Assembly: GCF_003201655.1 (NCBI RefSeq)
Contig: NZ_QJJU01000003.1
Coordinates: 62,001-126,000 of the forward strand
Direction of reading: 5' to 3'
Source: Mycolicibacterium moriokaense
GTDB lineage: Bacteria; Actinomycetota; Actinomycetes; Mycobacteriales; Mycobacteriaceae
Length of the DNA stretch: 64,000 nucleotides
A program made the translations under genes and the position numbers. Shown here piece by piece: positions 63,370 to 64,000 of this stretch; the first letter of the stretch is position 1, and each line of letters opens with the position of its first letter. The notes beneath the pieces were generated by a model, which saw only the letters and a program-made list of their open reading frames with translations, made no database searches and had not been told where the DNA came from.

Positions 63370-64000
63370 TGCAAGCAGGCGGTTTGACCGTTCCGGCCGT
63401 GCTCGATCAACGTGCCGAACAGTTCGATGACCGCGTCATGATGTCGATCGCAGGCACCCCTGTGACATTCGCTCAGATGCGTGACCGCTCATGCGCTGCC
63501 GCGAACGTCCTTGCCGAACTCGGGGTCGAGAGGGGCGAGACGGTCGCGCTGTTCACCGGCACATGCCCCGAGTGGGTGTATTTCTGGCTCGGCGCCGCGC
63601 GGATCGGCGCGGTGAGCGCTGCGGTCAATGGCGCCAGCAAGGGCGAATTCCTTTTGCACGCGCTGCGGCTGTCGCGGGCGGCCGTCGTCATCACCGATGC
63701 CGAGCGTCATCCGCGGCTGCTCGACGTGTCGGACGACGTTGAGACATTGAGATCGATTCTGGTGCGCGGTGATTCGCTGACCTCCGCGCTGGCGCATGCT
63801 TCGAAGAAAGCACCGAATGTCGAACCCGCCGGTCCCAACGACGTCGGGGCGTTGTTCTTCACGTCGGGGACCACCGGGCCGTCCAAAGCTGTTGCGACCA
63901 CGTGGCCGTACCTGTTTGGTGCTGCGGACACCGCCGCGTCGGCGTGGGAATTCGGCGCGGGTGAGGTGCTGTGGACCGCCATGCCGCTGTTTCATCTCAG
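63369..64000 (+). CDS. acyl-CoA synthetase (AMP-forming), 3' end outside the window
   Basis: The N-terminal 210 residues are present. TVPAVLDQRAEQFDDRVMMS and VERGETVALFTGTCPEWVYF give the adenylation start. The P-loop is LFFTSGTTGPSKAVATTWPY, followed by MPLFHLS at the window edge. The gene continues past base 64000. It starts at ATG 63369, overlapping the stop of the KshA-like gene, and may activate the product of that oxygenase or feed its substrate. Confidence 0.88.
   Translation, partial: MQAGGLTVPAVLDQRAEQFDDRVMMSIAGTPVTFAQMRDRSCAAANVLAELGVERGETVALFTGTCPEWVYFWLGAARIGAVSAAVNGASKGEFLLHALRLSRAAVVITDAERHPRLLDVSDDVETLRSILVRGDSLTSALAHASKKAPNVEPAGPNDVGALFFTSGTTGPSKAVATTWPYLFGAADTAASAWEFGAGEVLWTAMPLFHL

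Overview
The window is high-GC actinobacterial DNA, most probably from a fast-growing Mycobacterium (Mycolicibacterium-type). The evidence is the set of mycobacterium-typical families: an MmpS/MmpL pair, DUF732 and DUF5078 secreted proteins, a DUF3060 relic, a cutinase, a DUF7159-like Pro-rich protein, a LipJ-type hydrolase-cyclase, a mycofactocin-coupled SDR and an NDMA-dependent alcohol dehydrogenase. No rRNA, intact tRNA, CRISPR array or intact insertion sequence was seen.

Region 1 (1-14.5 kb) is a patchy accessory segment. Two close NodB-type polysaccharide deacetylase paralogues bound it. Between them are an 836-aa exported phosphoesterase, an NfeD-flotillin pair, Hsp20, a DUF4389 membrane protein and much decay: half of a tRNA, a frame-broken small exported protein, a row of broken reverse-strand genes at 6.9-7.8 kb, two remnants of a phage terminase small subunit joined to a 126-bp direct repeat, a low-GC zinc-ribbon ORF and a frameshifted HSL-type esterase. 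It looks like the scar of a lost prophage or island.

Region 2 (14.5-33.4 kb) holds a membrane-anchored esterase and an arsenic cluster (ArsC, aquaglyceroporin, ArsR, ArsI/CadI, divergent second ArsR). A DUF1800/DUF1501 Tat pair, a cutinase, an acyltransferase-3 membrane protein and several small genes follow. The region ends with a reverse-strand MmpS-MmpL-DUF732-DUF5078-methyltransferase run headed by a TetR regulator.

Region 3 (33.5-64 kb, continuing past the edge) is one dense catabolic cluster. It has two Rieske oxygenase alpha subunits plus a small Rieske protein, two P450s, a KstD-like flavoprotein and a two-subunit acyl-CoA dehydrogenase. It also has a single and a double type III CoA-transferase, two unusual crotonases, three acyl-CoA synthetases (one partial), a TPP-dependent E1 alpha/beta with a stand-alone lipoyl protein, and two SDRs. 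Three amidohydrolase-2 proteins, an NDMA-dependent alcohol dehydrogenase and a GntR/FCD regulator complete it. This suggests oxygenative opening of a hydrophobic, possibly alicyclic or terpenoid/steroid-like substrate, CoA activation, beta-oxidation-like or hydrolytic ring cleavage, and mycofactocin-linked alcohol oxidation. The substrate cannot be read from sequence.

The most interesting signal is an AT-rich inverted repeat, consensus TTRCTAAAATRGYAA, in six promoter gaps of this cluster (33.5, 41.0, 48.9, 53.9, 58.55 and 62.17 kb). At two sites it fills the spacer between -35-like and -10-like boxes. This argues that the 30-kb cluster is one regulon under a local repressor, most likely the TetR protein at 32.7 kb or the GntR protein at 57.7 kb. 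Other points of note are a translationally coupled amidohydrolase pair in which one member lacks the metal motifs, a fused CoA-transferase whose second half has Glu for Asp, and a 28-bp perfect palindrome between two convergent genes.
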